Shown: positions 45,786 through 58,400 of the stretch, in pieces | Layout of the letters: each line of letters starts with the position of its first letter | Position numbering within the stretch: position 1 is the stretch's first letter | Origin: Heterohyrax brucei | Lineage: Eukaryota; Chordata; Mammalia; Hyracoidea; Procaviidae | NCBI GenBank assembly: GCA_028571685.1 | Contig: CM053156.1 | Span: forward strand, 87,237,049-87,301,048 | Direction: 5' to 3' | DNA: 64,000 nucleotides | Program-made: the position numbers and the translations under genes | Notes under the pieces: model-generated | Database searches by the model: none | What the model was told of the DNA's origin: nothing | Seen by the model: the letters and a program-made list of their open reading frames with translations, nothing else

Positions 45786-46686
45786 TGCCCCCAGGCACAG
45801 GATGGGCTAGGAGACCCCAGACCACCACAGTTCACTCTCCGGAGAAAGGACCCCAGGAAGACCTCTGCTTGCATCCCACGGCAGCTGTACCTGGTGGTGA
45901 GGGATGTGGGCACTCTGCACCACCACCTGCTCCCCTTCCCCAAGGGCATCAATCACCCAAAGAAAGTAAGGTAGCCCCAGAGTGGCAAAGTGGTCTTCAT
46001 GGTGGACCACAGTGCTCCGGCCGCCCAGCGTGCCCCGTCTGGCTGATGCCCACTGGCTGCCATTTTGGTCCAAGGGCTGGAGAAGTAAGTGGTCTTAGGC
46101 TTGGACCTCTCAGCAGTCCACTATCTCACCCACAGGAACGTCAAAACAGGAAAGCAAGCAATGGTGGCCTCCCTAAGCCAGCTGCCAAGGTGCCAAGGTG
46201 ACAAGGTGACAAGCCAGTCCCTTGGAAGAGTGGGTCATTGAATGGACCCCAACTATCCAGGTGCTCAAACCCCGAGCAGAATCCAAGTCCCTTGTAATCT
46301 GCCCCCTCCCTGAATCTGTCCATGAGCAAGTGTCTCCCGACGGCCAAGCCCTTCCAAACGCACCATCAGTTACCAAGGACAGGTGTGCCAGGCCGCACCT
46401 GGGTTCCCTGCCGCTCCCCTCCTCAGCAAGCCGGGTGCTACCTGGCAGCCAGCTCCCGACTCAGCACTCCTCACCTGCGGGGCCCAGGTCAGCTCTGATG
46501 GCACTCACTTCCTGAGACAACCCGGCTGTCTTTCTGCTTTCCTCAGGGCTCATATCCAACTCCTGCCCCAGCTTGACCTGTCGTGGCTTTCCCCAGATTG
46601 CTCTGTGGCCTGAATGTCACCTCAGGACACCTACCTTGAGTATCTAGCTAAAGGAGCCCCATCGTCTGAACAGAAGATTTGGGTGC
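45786..46686. other. unique sequence, nothing recognised
   Basis: A small run of 'gccaaggtg' and 'acaaggtg' units sits at 46187-46211. No other features recognised. Confidence 0.45.
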
Positions 46687-46880
46687 AGTGGCATGGAAGA
46701 GGGCTTAGAAACCTGGCCACCTGAGATCAAATCCAGGCTCTGATGCTCCTAAGCTGGGTGGCCCTGAGCAAGTTACTTGGCCTCTCTGAGCCTCATTTAC
46801 CTCCTGAGGTCACTGTGAATCTTCAGTGAATTATTTGTTTCATTAACGCCTAGGGACAGCGCAGGCACCACGGTGACACC
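46687..46880 (+). mobile_element. MIR, well preserved
   Basis: Near full-length MIR: head near 46690 ('gtggcatggaagagggctta'), 'gagatcaaatccaggctctg' B-box side, then the core 'ctgagcaagttacttggcc' with 'tctctgagcctcattta', then the 3' part to 'cattaacgcctagggacag'. Confidence 0.88.
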
Positions 46881-48904
46881 GAAGGAAGAAGGCAACGGCC
46901 AGTCAGGGAGGCAGGCCTTCGCACTGCCAGGAGGCCTGGATCGGAGGCAGGCTGTGCAGGAAAAGTCATTCTCCTCGAAGCCACAGAACGAAGGGGCTCA
47001 TCCGTGCGGCCTTCATGCTCATCCCCTGCTGCCAGTCGCTTCCTGAGAAGAAACAAAACAAGGCACAGAGGCCTCTGAGCTAGAGCAGACACGGCGGAAA
47101 CCCTCCACAGGAGTGAACCCCGGGGCGGTCTGACACCCAGCCTGGAGCCCCAGAACAGCGCTGGCCCCGCCACAGCCCGCACCCTCTGGGCCCTGAGGAG
47201 CACGGCCCTGGCTGCGGACTGCCCGCCCCCTCCAGGGGCCTCCAGCAGCAGAGGCCAGGGCACACAGATGTCGGTGTCCTGTGGTACCCCTACTGTGTTT
47301 CTGTTCAGGTTACAAGGGGACCCTGGAGGAAAGCAGACAGCCACACGGCCACCCTGGGCCGGGCCAAGCTCTGGGAGAAGCTGCCGACCCCAGCCTCCGC
47401 CTTCGTCTCTGCAGCGGGACTCCGCAGTGCTGGCCTCAGAGCCCGGGCCTCTCACCCAGTCACAGCCCCGTCAAGGAGGCCCCAGGGGGCAACTGGGTGT
47501 CTGGGGTCCCACCGGCTCTGGCGTCCCTTGTGGCCCTGACAAGAACAGACCTGCTGGCCGTGGTGACAGCAAAGGCAACTGCCACAGGGCTGTGCTGCCC
47601 AGGCCGGGGTGACCAGGCCGAGGGCCGCCCAGCACCACCGGGCTCGCCTCCTGCTGACGGGGGCAGCCTGTGCTCACGGTCACCGCGGGTGGCCCATGGG
47701 AGGTCCAGGGAGCCTGAGGTGCTGAGCAGGCAGGAGACATTGTCGACTAGCCGGCGCTTTTCCCAGCATCTCCCAATTTCTAAATGTCGGCGGGTCTCAG
47801 AATTTAGGCGGAAGTGGCAGGTTCTGCATGGCTGACAGCCAACGTGTGTCCGGGAGCCCGGGTCCAGCGGGGTTCACAGCCTGCCCCAGAGTGACAGAGT
47901 CTGAGACAGGCATTTCTCCTACTGGGGAGTGACCCTGGGCTGTTGGCGTCTCTGCGCTCTCACTCACCCACTGGCCTGCCACCCCAGGCGGTAATCCCAC
48001 CAGTGCTCCTGACCACAGGGAGACCCCCGAGCCAGCCCCTCTGCCCCCAGCCAGCTGCACTTTCACTTGGCCTGTGACCTTGAAAAATACCTGTCTAGCC
48101 CTGGGACACTGAATCCAGCATCCTGGCTGCCACCCCCACCCCAGCCCCACACACCTGGGCTTCCAGGAAGAGTACAAGCTGCTGGTGATGGGGTGACTTG
48201 GCACTCTCACCCTGCCCAGCCCTAACTCAGCTCCTCCACCCAGCCTGTTCCCTGCCCTACAAGGAGAAGTGGGCCCGGCCGGGGGTGTCCTGAAAGGCAG
48301 GGCAGGGTGCCGCCACCTGCCTGCCCGCAGGCCCACTGAAAACATGTCAGGCAAAGGTGCCATGCCAGCCACAGCTGTCCTCCCCAGGCCTGGTGCCTGA
48401 CTGGGCCCCAAGACCTGCTATTAATATAGAGGCCAGGGACCGGCAGCTGGCCACAGTCACGTCTCTCCGCATGGATAGGGATGCCCGTGTGACCCTAGTC
48501 TGGCCATGTCCTGAATGTGTCCTCTGTCGGAAAGAGCAAAGTGGGAACCTGCCCGGCCTCCTGAAAATAGGCCTGTTTGGCTTTGGGAAGTAGGGAAGCC
48601 TCCAGTGGCCAACGAGGGGCCTTTACAAGAGGTCCCAAAGGACAAGTGGTGACCTTCAGAGAGAGTCTCGGGGCTCACAGAGGCAGGTGTTCTTGTCACC
48701 TGACTGCTGCCGTGGGACAGAGACCTGGCTCCTCCTTGCTCTCATCCCAGAGAGGAAACCAAGTCAATGCCTGCCAAGAAGTAAAGGCAGGTTTAATTCC
48801 CCTAGGGGCTCTCTTGGGGGCCAAGGGAAGACTTAAACACATGGCAGAAGAACCCAGAAAACACGGACCGCTGGGAGCCACGGGCATGTAATCGTCAAAA
48901 AACG
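46881..48904. other. unique GC-rich sequence, nothing recognised
   Basis: About 2 kb, GC-rich, with frames up to 204 codons on the minus strand (47455-46850, 48411-47797) lacking any recognised motif. Weak MIR-like word at 48060-48085 not called. Confidence 0.45.
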
Positions 48905-49180
48905 GTAGAAGCAGAAATAGTCCCTGAAGTCTCCCCAGGACCAAACCCTGCTCTGGATGAACCAGGGCATTCTGCCCTTGTAAGAACTGTCTACACAGGA
49001 TCAAAGAGACACAGCCAGCTCAGAAGGGTGGGCGGGAACCCCAGGGGGCAGGGAGTTATCTTTCCTGGGGGAGGGACAGGGAGGAGAAGGGGCGTGAGAA
49101 CGTGACATTACTGAACTGTACGCGCAGGAAGTGCTGGACTCTGTGTTTTGCTGTGTGAAGCCCCAACAACAGTCAAACAA
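48905..49180 (+). mobile_element. unclassified dispersed repeat 'family X', copy C
   Basis: Corresponds to the 3' third of copy B (58800-59140). Shared ordered blocks are 'cctgaagtc', 'cttgtaagaactgtctac', 'gatcaaagagaca', 'gggggcagggagtt', 'gggggagggaca', 'gagaacgtgacattactgaa', 'tgtgttttgctgtgtg' and 'caacaacag'. No coding potential. Confidence 0.7.
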
Positions 49181-49389
49181 CCACAAGAAGCAAGGCCAGC
49201 CAGAAGCGGGGCAGTTCTGGGACTCGCTTGGCAGCACAGCAGGTAAACGGTGGTGGTGACGGCAGGGTGACCACCTGTCAGCCCCTGAGGCCACACATGT
49301 CCGGGGCTCCGGGGCCAATCTCTTCCCTGGTGCGTCTGAAAGCATCCATAATGACAAGTCTAAAAAATCTGTGGGAAAAAATATCCAAT
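49181..49389. other. short unassigned stretch
   Basis: No features recognised. Confidence 0.4.
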
Positions 49390-49480
49390 AACTAGTTCCT
49401 GAAGGCCTACCCTGTGCCTGGAACTGTCCCAGGCACTTCTTGGTCGAGACAGCAGAAGGTGACGAGGAAAGCTCGGGCCA
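49390..49480 (+). mobile_element. L2 3' end fragment
   Basis: 'cctgaaggcctaccctgtgc' then 'ctggaactgtcccaggcac' and 'gacagcagaaggtgacg' follow the order of the L2 (or MamSINE) 3' end: a 'cctactatgtgccaggcac' block then 'acaaga'. Confidence 0.55.
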
Positions 49481-50689
49481 CGCTGGGCAGAAACGTGGCC
49501 CCAGCTGTCTCACTGCTGTACAACAGCCGGGTCACAGTCCAGTGCTGGGGGGCCCACGGCCCTGACCCACGGTCACAGTGGGAACACACACTTGTTTTTT
49601 ATCTAAAGACTCCAACAATTCCCTGTGGACCTGCAGCCCACTTCAGACAGACCCAGCCAAGAGCTCCCTTCCCTGGATGGCCTCCTCCCACCCCTCCACC
49701 AGAGAACATGTCATCTGGACTTAATCCTCATCTGGCTTTCACGGTTTTTTCGTTTGATCAAGTGCATATTGGCCAGGTTCTGCTTGCCTCTGAACTTCAT
49801 GGGAAGGACACGCCACTCTACATGGGAACACGCACTTGGAGGCACCAGCTGCTTTCTGGCATTTCACAAGTAAGAACAGAGCATGCTGGGACAAGCGGCT
49901 CACGTCTCCCCACGCCTAGGCCCCTGAGGAAGGCCAGAGTGACAGTGAGGCCCCCAGCCCTGAAAGGTGAGGGGTCAGCTCTGTGCATCTCCTTCTGGCA
50001 GGGACACTGCTTTGTGACGTGCCAGCAGGAAAGGAAATGTCTTAGCTCATGTTCTCAGCAGTTTGGGATATGGCCCCACCAGGGCCAAGGGCACAGGTTA
50101 AACCCTCCTCTGATATGGCTGCTCCTTGACTGGGGCTGCAAACATAAACACGTTAAGTGGCAGGGACTGTCATGGTTAAGTTAGATCAAGACAACTCCAT
50201 CTGCTGATTTATTATTAGAAGGCAAATGTCATGGAAAGAAAATATGCCCCAAGTCATTTACTCCTGTGGAAACTCAACCGGCTTCAGCTGGCTGGAACCA
50301 GAACACTCCTTACCACTCTTCAGCTAAGAGTTGACTTATAAGACCTTGGGTCAAAAATCTAAATTGTTCCCTTGGGCCAGGAGGGTGGGACTGTAAAATA
50401 TTTGTTGGTGGGGGTGTCAAGAATACGCCTCAGAAGGACCTGTGGGAAGCACGCCTCTGTGATCCCATCTCTAGGGTCCACAGAAGTATTTTTGTAGGTC
50501 AGTCAACAGACGCGAGTTTCTCCTGGTCCCTTCACTGTGCTGGGGAAAGAGAGAGCTGGAAGGCTGGACGAGATGGTAGGGTATGCATAGGAAAGAGATA
50601 AGTGGGGACATTTCTGTCCCAGCAGCTTTCAATGGACTTTCCTGCAGATTTTTAACATACGCCAAGCAATAATGGTAATCTCTTTAGAG
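49481..50689. other. unique sequence, nothing certain
   Basis: 'tgtcatggttaagttagatc' at 50168 resembles the start of an LTR-like family, but the following sequence did not support it. A 256-codon plus frame (49414-50184) crosses the L2 scrap and has no motif. Confidence 0.4.
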
Positions 50690-50880
50690 CAGGGGTATAA
50701 TTCACCTTTTCTTTAAAATTTATCATTATGCTCTTTTACTGTTTTTGGTGCAAGTTTCCACAGCAAACCAGGCTCTACTGAACCACTTCTAATGCATTCT
50801 TCAGTGACACTGGCCCTGTTTTTCACGACAGGTCGACCGTCTCTTTATTTCCTAACTCACCTCTAGAAACAGATCTACTT
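50690..50880 (-). mobile_element. afrotherian L1 3' UTR fragment
   Basis: 'ctgtttttggtgcaagtttc', 'cacagcaaaccaggctc' and 'ttcagtgacactggccctg' match, as complement, the 3' end of an L1 lineage common in elephant-group genomes. Confidence 0.55.
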
Positions 50881-51914
50881 ACATTTAAAAACTGAGCTGA
50901 TTTCAAGACAAAGGTAGAGGCCAAACTCTCGTCTTGGGAACACAGTGCAAGTCTCGGAGACGGCTTGGGAAGACAGGCAGCTGGACACTTCTGGGGGATC
51001 CCTAACTCTCCACCAGTTTCTCAGGGACTTGGAAGCTCAGACAGTGGAGACTACAGTCTCAGCCCCCTTCTGCCCGGCTGGTGGCCCCTGCCACCCAGGC
51101 TGACTGACCATCCCCACTCTGGGCAAGGCCAGGCTATAGACGGCGGTGGGGCTCTGCCGGGAGGCATACTGGCAGCTCTCGGGGCGCAAGGGGAGGGGAA
51201 TCCAGGGGCCCACCGTCCCCACTGCTGAGCACAGCCAAGCCAGGGGTCCTCAGCTCACGTCTCACAAGAGTCTCCTCAGAAAGGTCTGGGGTCTGTGGTG
51301 GTGCACGTGGGTAAGTGCTCAGCTACCCACAGAAAGACAGGTGGTGTGAACCACCCCGAGGTGCTCCAAAGAAAAGGCCTGCCTGTCTGCTTCTGGAAGG
51401 TCTCAGCCCTGAAGACCTCGCGCAGTTGCTCCACTCGGCACCCACAGAGATTGGCCACCAGATATGAAGCTGACTCCCTCTGGGGAGGTGGGTGGGGGCA
51501 CCAAGACTGTGGCTGGTGGACATGATCTCCACTGGCTTTAACCTTAGGCCTAGCTAGTACTTCTAAAAAATATTATATAATGTAAGTAATTCATATATCA
51601 TATCCACAGTTACAAATTAAATGTCACCAGTAACAGCTACATGACCATCGGTCTCCAGTGGCCTGGAGCAAACGGGCAAGAAGGAAGCCCAAGACCCCAA
51701 GGAGGGACCCGCCGACATGGCTCACTGTCAGCATGAGCCACAGGCCACCTGGATGGCTTGCTGTTTCTATGAGCCATGGCCTCATCCACCCTGAGACCAG
51801 AACTGGATGATGTCCAGCTACCACTACCAAACGTTCTGATGAGGGCCACAATGGACAGACTCCAACAGACTGGGAGAAAGACGTGCAACAGAAACTTGCA
51901 TTTCATAAAAAGAA
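50881..51914. other. unique sequence, nothing recognised
   Basis: No features recognised. Confidence 0.45.
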
Positions 51915-52030
51915 AAACAGACCTACTGGACTAGCTGAGGCTGGAGGACTCCCAAAATTACTGCCCTGAGATAGTCTTTAAACCTGGAACCAAAAGTATG
52001 CCCTGAACTCACCTTTTAACTGAGGAGTCT
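51915..52030 (+). mobile_element. unclassified dispersed repeat 'family X', copy D
   Basis: Short piece matching the middle of copy B (58770-58850): 'gaggctggaggactcccaaa', 'ttactgccctgagatagtc', 'tttaaacctggaacc' and 'cctgaactcaccttttaac'. Confidence 0.65.
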
Positions 52031-52077
52031 GTCACTCATAAAATAAAAGATATCACCCCTGAGTACTGTGCTCCTTT

Positions 52078-52277
52078 TAACAAGCCAGGTATACATAACC
52101 AGCAATTCCGTTCCTAGGTCTATACCCAAAAGACGTGAAAGCAGAGACGCAAAGAGAAACTTGTACACCAAAGTTCACTAAAGCATTACTCACAAAAACC
52201 AGGTGGGAACTCCCTAAATGCCTGTCAACAGATAAATGGGTAAACAACACATAGTACATACAGACAATAGAATACTA
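52078..52277 (+). mobile_element. L1 LINE 3' region, split by mariner (left piece)
   Basis: Encodes the decayed end of L1 ORF2 ('gtatacataaccagcaattc', 'aaatgcctgtcaacagataa', 'gaatacta'). It stops at the TA at 52276-52277 and continues at 52830. Confidence 0.85.
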
Positions 52278-52827
52278 CGAGGTCTGACAATTAAGTTCAT
52301 GAACGCAGCCTAGAAAAAGTGCTACAGACCTCGCTGCAGAATATCACCATGGTCACCTTCCAAGTCACCCCCTTGGGAAGCTGTGCACCAAAGCCAGCCC
52401 CTCATCGACCCTTCAAAGCAATCTGGAAATCTTTTTCTGGAATGACCACGAGAGCTATTGTCGTATTACCCTTGATGTCCTGAAGGTCATCCAGAAGTCT
52501 TCCTTTCAATATTTACTTTATCTTCAGGTAAAGAAAAATGTCACTTGGGGCCAAATCAGGGGAGTAGAGAGGGTGTACCAATACATCAGTTAACTGTAAA
52601 AATATCCCTCACGGACAACTAGACAGTTAATTTTGTGAACTCGTCACCATGCACAATGGCCATTTCAGAAAAGAGTTCCAAAATTGCTTTGAAGGGTGGA
52701 CGAGGAACTGGCACTGGAGCGTACCTTTCCAAGAGGAGCACTTCAAAGGTGACGGTAGTGCTATTAAGTAACGAGGTACGTACCACTTAGGACAATTAGG
52801 TTTGCAGACTTAATTGTCAAGACCTCA
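52278..52827. mobile_element. palindromic mariner derivative (two 3' ends tail to tail)
   Basis: 550 bp bounded by terminal repeats: 'cgaggtctgacaattaagtt' at 52278 and 'acttaattgtcaagacctca' at 52808. The left arm, read on the minus strand, encodes the mariner transposase C-terminus, including an 'HPLYSPDLAPSD' run (about 52560-52525) with the last catalytic aspartate and 'GRLLDDLQDIKG' (about 52495). The right arm, from about 52665 on the plus strand, repeats the last 160 bp of the same element. The arms form an inverted repeat. It sits at a TA inside L1, with 'ca' (decayed TA) at 52828-52829. It cannot encode a working transposase. Confidence 0.88.
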
Positions 52828-52829
52828 CA

Positions 52830-53150
52830 CTCAGCCAGTAACAGAAAGGAAGTCTTGATGCTACATTACGAAGCTAGAAGACACTAGCTGAATGAAATAA
52901 GTTGATCGCAAAGGGACAGACTGTCTGACCTCATATACATAAAAAGATAAAAAAAGGCAAAATGTATAGAGATCAAAGTTTATTAGTGGTTACCAAAGAT
53001 AGGAGGAGAGGGGAGAAAAGGGGGTTAAGGGCAACGGAGAAATCCCACTGATGAAGGGTAGGGTTGCACAGCTGACTGCTGTAACTGCTGCCAATTAATC
53101 TCTACACCTGTGAAAATATCAGCTGTCAAAAGCTCTATGACAATAATGAA
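52830..53150 (+). mobile_element. L1 LINE 3' region, split by mariner (right piece)
   Basis: Resumes with 'ctcagccagtaacagaaagg', contiguous with 52277 in an intact L1. It continues through 'gctgaatgaaataagttgat', 'aaagggacagactgtctgac' and the degenerate 3' UTR to an a-rich end at 53140-53157. Confidence 0.85.
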
Positions 53151-53189
53151 AAAAAAAGTCCCTGCTGAGGCAGCTTACCAACAACTGAA

Positions 53190-53520
53190 CACGTTGCAGG
53201 ATTTGCTTCCCTGGTGTGGAGGTTCAGGGTCATGTTTCCTGGGGAGGTCCCAGTGAAGTGGTCTGATACAGCCTGTGTGATGCTTCTGTTCTTCCTCCAA
53301 GTTCCCTGCAAGAGCCTGGCGTCTTGAATAGGGTGGAAGCAGCCACCCAAGGTCCAACAGTCAGTCTCTTCACCCAGAACAACAGCGAAAGGAGAGTCAC
53401 GGATTAGAGTGTGGCTAACCACCTACATGAACAACTGCCTCCTGTGTCATGAGGCAAGAGGAACTGGAAGGTGCCTAGCTACCATTACTGAGCATTTTGA
53501 TCAAAGATTCTACAGAGGAG
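53190..53520 (+). mobile_element. family X, copy B, left piece
   Basis: Collinear with copy A (12940-13200): 'gtctcttcacccagaacaac', 'catgaggcaagaggaactgg', 'gctaccattactgagcattt' and 'tgatcaaagattctacagag'. It is cut at about 53520 by the inverted arm of an L1 and resumes at 58686. Confidence 0.75.
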
Positions 53521-55430
53521 ATACTTTGCAGTAAATCAATGGTTTGGATTTTATGGAGAATTGATTTGTGAGCAAACACATCATCTTTTCTGGAGAATGT
53601 TCCATGTGCATTGGAGAAGAAGGTGTATTTATCTGCTAATGGGTGAAAAGATCTCTATATATCAATAAGGTCAAGTTGGTTGACTGTTGCAATCAGATCT
53701 GTATTTTTACGGAGCTTTTTTCTGGATGATCTATCCATAACTGAAAGGGGAGTGTTAAAGTTTCCAACTATTATTGTGGAATGATCTATATCATTTTTCA
53801 GTTTTGTCATTGTTCAATGTCTTTAGATGCTCTGGTATTGGGTGCATAAATATTTAATATTGTTAAGTCCTGCTTGAGTACTGAACATTTCAGCAATAAA
53901 TAGTGACCATTCTTGTCCACAACAGTGGATTTTACATTAAAATCTATTTTATCTGAGATTAGTCTTGCCACACCTGCTCTTTGTATGTTGTTAGCTTGGT
54001 GTATATATTATCCCATCCTTTAATTTTCATTTTGTTCATATCTTTGAGTCTAAGGTATGTTTCTTGTAAGCAACATACAGACGGGTCACGGCTTTTGATC
54101 CAGGATGTCACTCGCTGTCTCTTTACTGGAGCATTCAGTCCATTTTCACTAAGTGTAATTATTGATAGGTATGTGCTTAGTACCATCATGTTGATGTAAT
54201 TCTTTTCATGTTGATGTTTTCTATATTGCTCTTAATATTCTGTTCTGGGTCATTCTTCCTTATAGGTTGACTTTTCAGTTGTTGATTTTGTGTTTGGTGA
54301 CACTCTTTTATTGTGTTTCTTGTTTTGATATGTTGCATTGTTATTTTTCTTTGCAGCTACACCCAGTATCCCCCTTAACTTATTGAGATAAAACCCAATG
54401 TTAACTACTGTGTAACTCTTTAACTTCTTCTCCTTCTGAAAAGACTATAACTACTGTAGTATATCCCTCTTTTTAGTGTGATGGGGTCATAGTTTTTGTG
54501 ATATGATCACTGATTCCCTTCTTTTAATATTGTAGTTTTAAGTTTTTCCCTGAGTAAAATTCTGGATGCTGTGTCCTGCATTGCCACCTTAAATATACAT
54601 TTAATGGTTTTGTTTTTCTAAGCAAAGAGCTTCTTTCAGTATTTCATATAGTTTTGGTTTAGTTTTGACAGTCTCTAAGCTTCTCTCTATCTGCAAATGT
54701 CTTCATTTCACCATCCCATTTGATAGACAGTTTTGCCAGACATATACTGCTTGTTTGGAAGTTTTTCTCCTTCAGGACTTTGAATGTGTCCTCCTACTGT
54801 TTTGTAGCCAACACTGTTTCTACAGAAAAACAAAAGCCTACAGAGTTCCCCTTGGACTGTTAGCTTTGCTTTGAGCGTTGCCGCCTTCAAAAGCATCTGT
54901 TTATGTTTCCTTTTATTAAGCTTAATTATAACGTGTATTGGTGTCTTTCTTCTGGGGTCTAGCTTTTGTAGTGTTCAATACACATCTTGGATACCTATGT
55001 TCTCTTTATTCATAATCTCAAGCAAGCTTTCTGTCAGCATCTCTACAGCAATACTCTATATCATCACCTATTCCCCCCTTGTTCAGGAACTCCAATTAAA
55101 TGTAAATTATTCCTCTTAATGGAGTCCCACGTGTTTCTTAATGTCTGTTCATTTTTCTTATTTTGTTTCTCTGATTTCTCTTCATAAATGCTGGTATCAG
55201 TTGCTCTGTCCTCAGGGTCATCTGCTCAATTCTGCTCTTTTGACTTTGGATTGAATTATCTAATTTTGCTATTGATCTGATGTATTGCAGATTGTTTATG
55301 TTCCATCAGTTCAAATAGCTTACTTAATTTTTCATTTTGTTATGCTGCATTCTGTTTAATCTCTAGAAGGGTTCTATATACAATTCTTCTGTACTCGACC
55401 TCTGATATTCAGAAGGGCTTCTTCATCTGT
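53521..55430 (-). mobile_element. L1 LINE, inverted 5' arm (ORF1 and endonuclease)
   Basis: Read on the minus strand: ORF1-like coiled-coil and RNA-binding code ('NTWDSIKRNNLHLIGVPEQ' near 55130, 'KKDTNTRYN' near 54920), an inter-ORF stretch, then ORF2 start 'MVLSTYLSIITL' near 54186. The endonuclease follows ('SWIKSRDPSVCCLQETYLRL' with its catalytic glutamate near 54090, 'LNIYAPNTRASKDIEQ' near 53840, 'HMEHSPEKMM' near 53600). Stops are frequent. It forms one element with 55431-58680, which continues in the opposite direction. Confidence 0.9.
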
Positions 55431-58400
55431 GAATTTTTTTTTAATGGACCATAGAGCCATAAAAGTTGAAATCAATAGCAGAAAAATCATAGGTAGAAAT
55501 TCAAACTTATGGAAACTGAACAACACTTTGCTCAAAAAAGCCTTAGGTTATAAAAGAAATCAAGGACAAAATAATTTATGGAACCAAATGAGAGTGAAAA
55601 CACATCCTAACAGAACCTATGGGATACAGCCAAAGCAGTGCTCAGAAGTCAAATTATCTCTATAACTGCACACATCCAAAAAGAAGAAAGGTCCCAAATT
55701 AAAGAGTTAACCCTACAGCTTGAACAAGTAGAAATAAAGCAACAGAGGAATCCCTTAGGCACCAGAATAAAACAGATAATAAAGATTAGAGCAGAACTAA
55801 ATGAATCAGAGAATACAAAAACAATCAAAAAAATAAGAAAACCAAAAGCTTGTTCTTTGAAAAGATCAACAAAATTGATGAGCTACTGGCTAAACTTACA
55901 AAACAAAAATGGTAGAAGATACAAATAACCCGATTAAGAAATGAGATGGGAGATGTTACAGCAGACTCAGCTGAAATCAGAAATATCATAACAAAATACT
56001 ATAAAAGGCTGTACTGTAACAGGTTTGAAAACCTAGAGGAAATGGACAAATTTCTAGATTGATATCACTCACCAAGATTATTACAAGGAGAAGTAGATCA
56101 ATTTAATAAATCTATCACAAATGAAGAGATTGAAAAGTCATCAAAAATCTGCTAACCAAAAAAAGTCCTAGCCCTGATGGCGTCACCAGACAATTCTACC
56201 AAACCTTTAGAGAAGAGTTAACTCCGATACTATTGAGGCTATTTCACACTATAGAAAAGGGATGGAATACTCCCCAATTCATTCAACGAAGCCAGCATAA
56301 TCCACGATACCAAAGCCAGGGAAAGATCTCACAAGAAAAGAAAATTACAGACAAAGATCACTCACGAACCTAGATGCAAAACTCTTCAACAAAACTCTAG
56401 TCAATAGAATTCAACAGCATCTAAAAAAATAATTCGTCATGATCAAGTTGGTTTCATTCCAGGGATGCAAGGCTGGTTTAACACCAGAAAAACAACTAAA
56501 GTAATCAACCACATAAATAACACAAAAGAATCACCTAATTTTGTCAATTGATGCAGAAAATGCAGTTGACAAAGTCCAATACCCATTCATGCTGAAATCT
56601 CTCAGAAAAATAGGAATGGAGGAGAAATTGCTCAGTGCAATTAGTGGCATCTACGTAAAGCCAACTGCCTTCATCATCTTGAATGGTGAAAGACTGAAAG
56701 AACTCCCTCTGAGAACAGGAACTAGATAAGGATGCCCACTCTCACCACTTCTATTCAACACTGAGCTGGAAGTTCTAGCCACAGCAATTAGACAAGACCA
56801 AGAAATAAAGGCCATCAGTGGCAGTAATGAAGAAATAAAAATCTCCATGTTTGCAGATGATAAGACTGTATATGCAGAAAATGTATAAGTAAACTACTCA
56901 AACTGATAGAGGAGTTCAGCAAACTATCAGGGCACAAGACAAACATAAGTCAGTGGGATTCCCTTATACCAACAAAGAGTTCATCAAAGAAGAAATCACC
57001 AAATCAATACCATTTACTATAACCCCCAAGAAGATAAAATATCTATGAATAAACCCAACTACAGAAATAAGAGACCTATACAGAGAGAACTACAAGGCCT
57101 TACTGCAAGAAACCAAAAAATATTTAGGCAACTGGAAAAACCTACCCTGATCATGGATAGGAAGATTTAACATCGTGAAGATATCTATTTTACCTAAAAC
57201 GATTTACTTATACAATGCTATCCCAACACAAATTCCAGCATCAGTTTTTAACAAGATGGAGAACCATATCACCAACTTTGTCTGAAAAGGGAAGAAATTC
57301 CGGATATATAAAGCACTACTGAAGAAGAGGAACACAGTGGGAGGCCTCATACTACCTGACCTTAGAACCTACCGCACTGCCACAGTAGTCAAAACAGCCC
57401 GGTACTGGCACAGAAAGAGACATACAGACCAATTGAAGAGAGTGGAGACCCCAGAGATGCCACCATCCTCTTATGAACAGCTGGTATTTCACAAAGGGCC
57501 TAGGATTGTAAACTGGGGTAAAAACCGTCTCTTTAACAAACGGTGCTGGCAAAATTGAATATCCATCTGCAAAAAAACTGAAACAAGACCTACATTTCAC
57601 ACCTTACACAAAAACTAACTCTAAATGGATCAAGGACCCAAATATCAAACCTAAAATGATAAAAATCATGCAAGAAAAAATAGGATCAACGATGGATGTT
57701 CTAATACACAGTTCAGATAGACTTAAAATCCAACAAACAAAACATGACTAACAGAAAATAGATAAATGGAAACTACTAAGAATCAAATACTTTTGTTCAC
57801 CCAAAGACTTTATAAAAAGAAGTAAAAGACCACCTACAGAATGGGAAATAATACTTGGCAAAACATGTCAGGCCATCACCTGATCTCCATAATCTACAAG
57901 GTTCTGCAAAATACCAAAAGGAAAAGAGTAAATTACCCAACTAAGCGATGGGCAAAGGAGATGGGCAGACACCTCACCGGACAGGATACCCAGGCGGCCC
58001 AAAGACACATGAGAATATGCTTACGATCATTAGCTATAACAGAAATCCAAATCAAAACTACAATGAGATATCATCTCACCCCAACGAGGTTGGCCATGAT
58101 CCAAAAAACACAAAACAACAAATGCTAGAGAGGCTGTGGGGAGACTGGACCTCTCCTAGATTGCTGGTAGGACTGCAAGTTGGTACTACCTCTTTGGAAA
58201 GCAATCTGATGCTTACTTAACAAGTTGGAAATAGATATACCATTTGATCCTGTAATTACACTGCTTGAAATTATCCTTCAGAAACAAAGGCTGTCACACA
58301 GACACATGTACACGAATGTTTACTGCAGCACAGCCCACAATAGCTAAAAGATGGAATCAACCCAGATGCCCAACAACAGATGAATGGATAAACAAACTAT

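Noticed and set aside
49414..50184. 256-codon plus-strand open frame
   Set aside because: It begins in an L2-like scrap and shows no motif. GC-rich DNA gives such frames by chance.
50168..50680. Possible LTR starting 'tgtcatggttaagtt'
   Set aside because: Only the first words resemble a known family; no LTR landmarks or end could be found.
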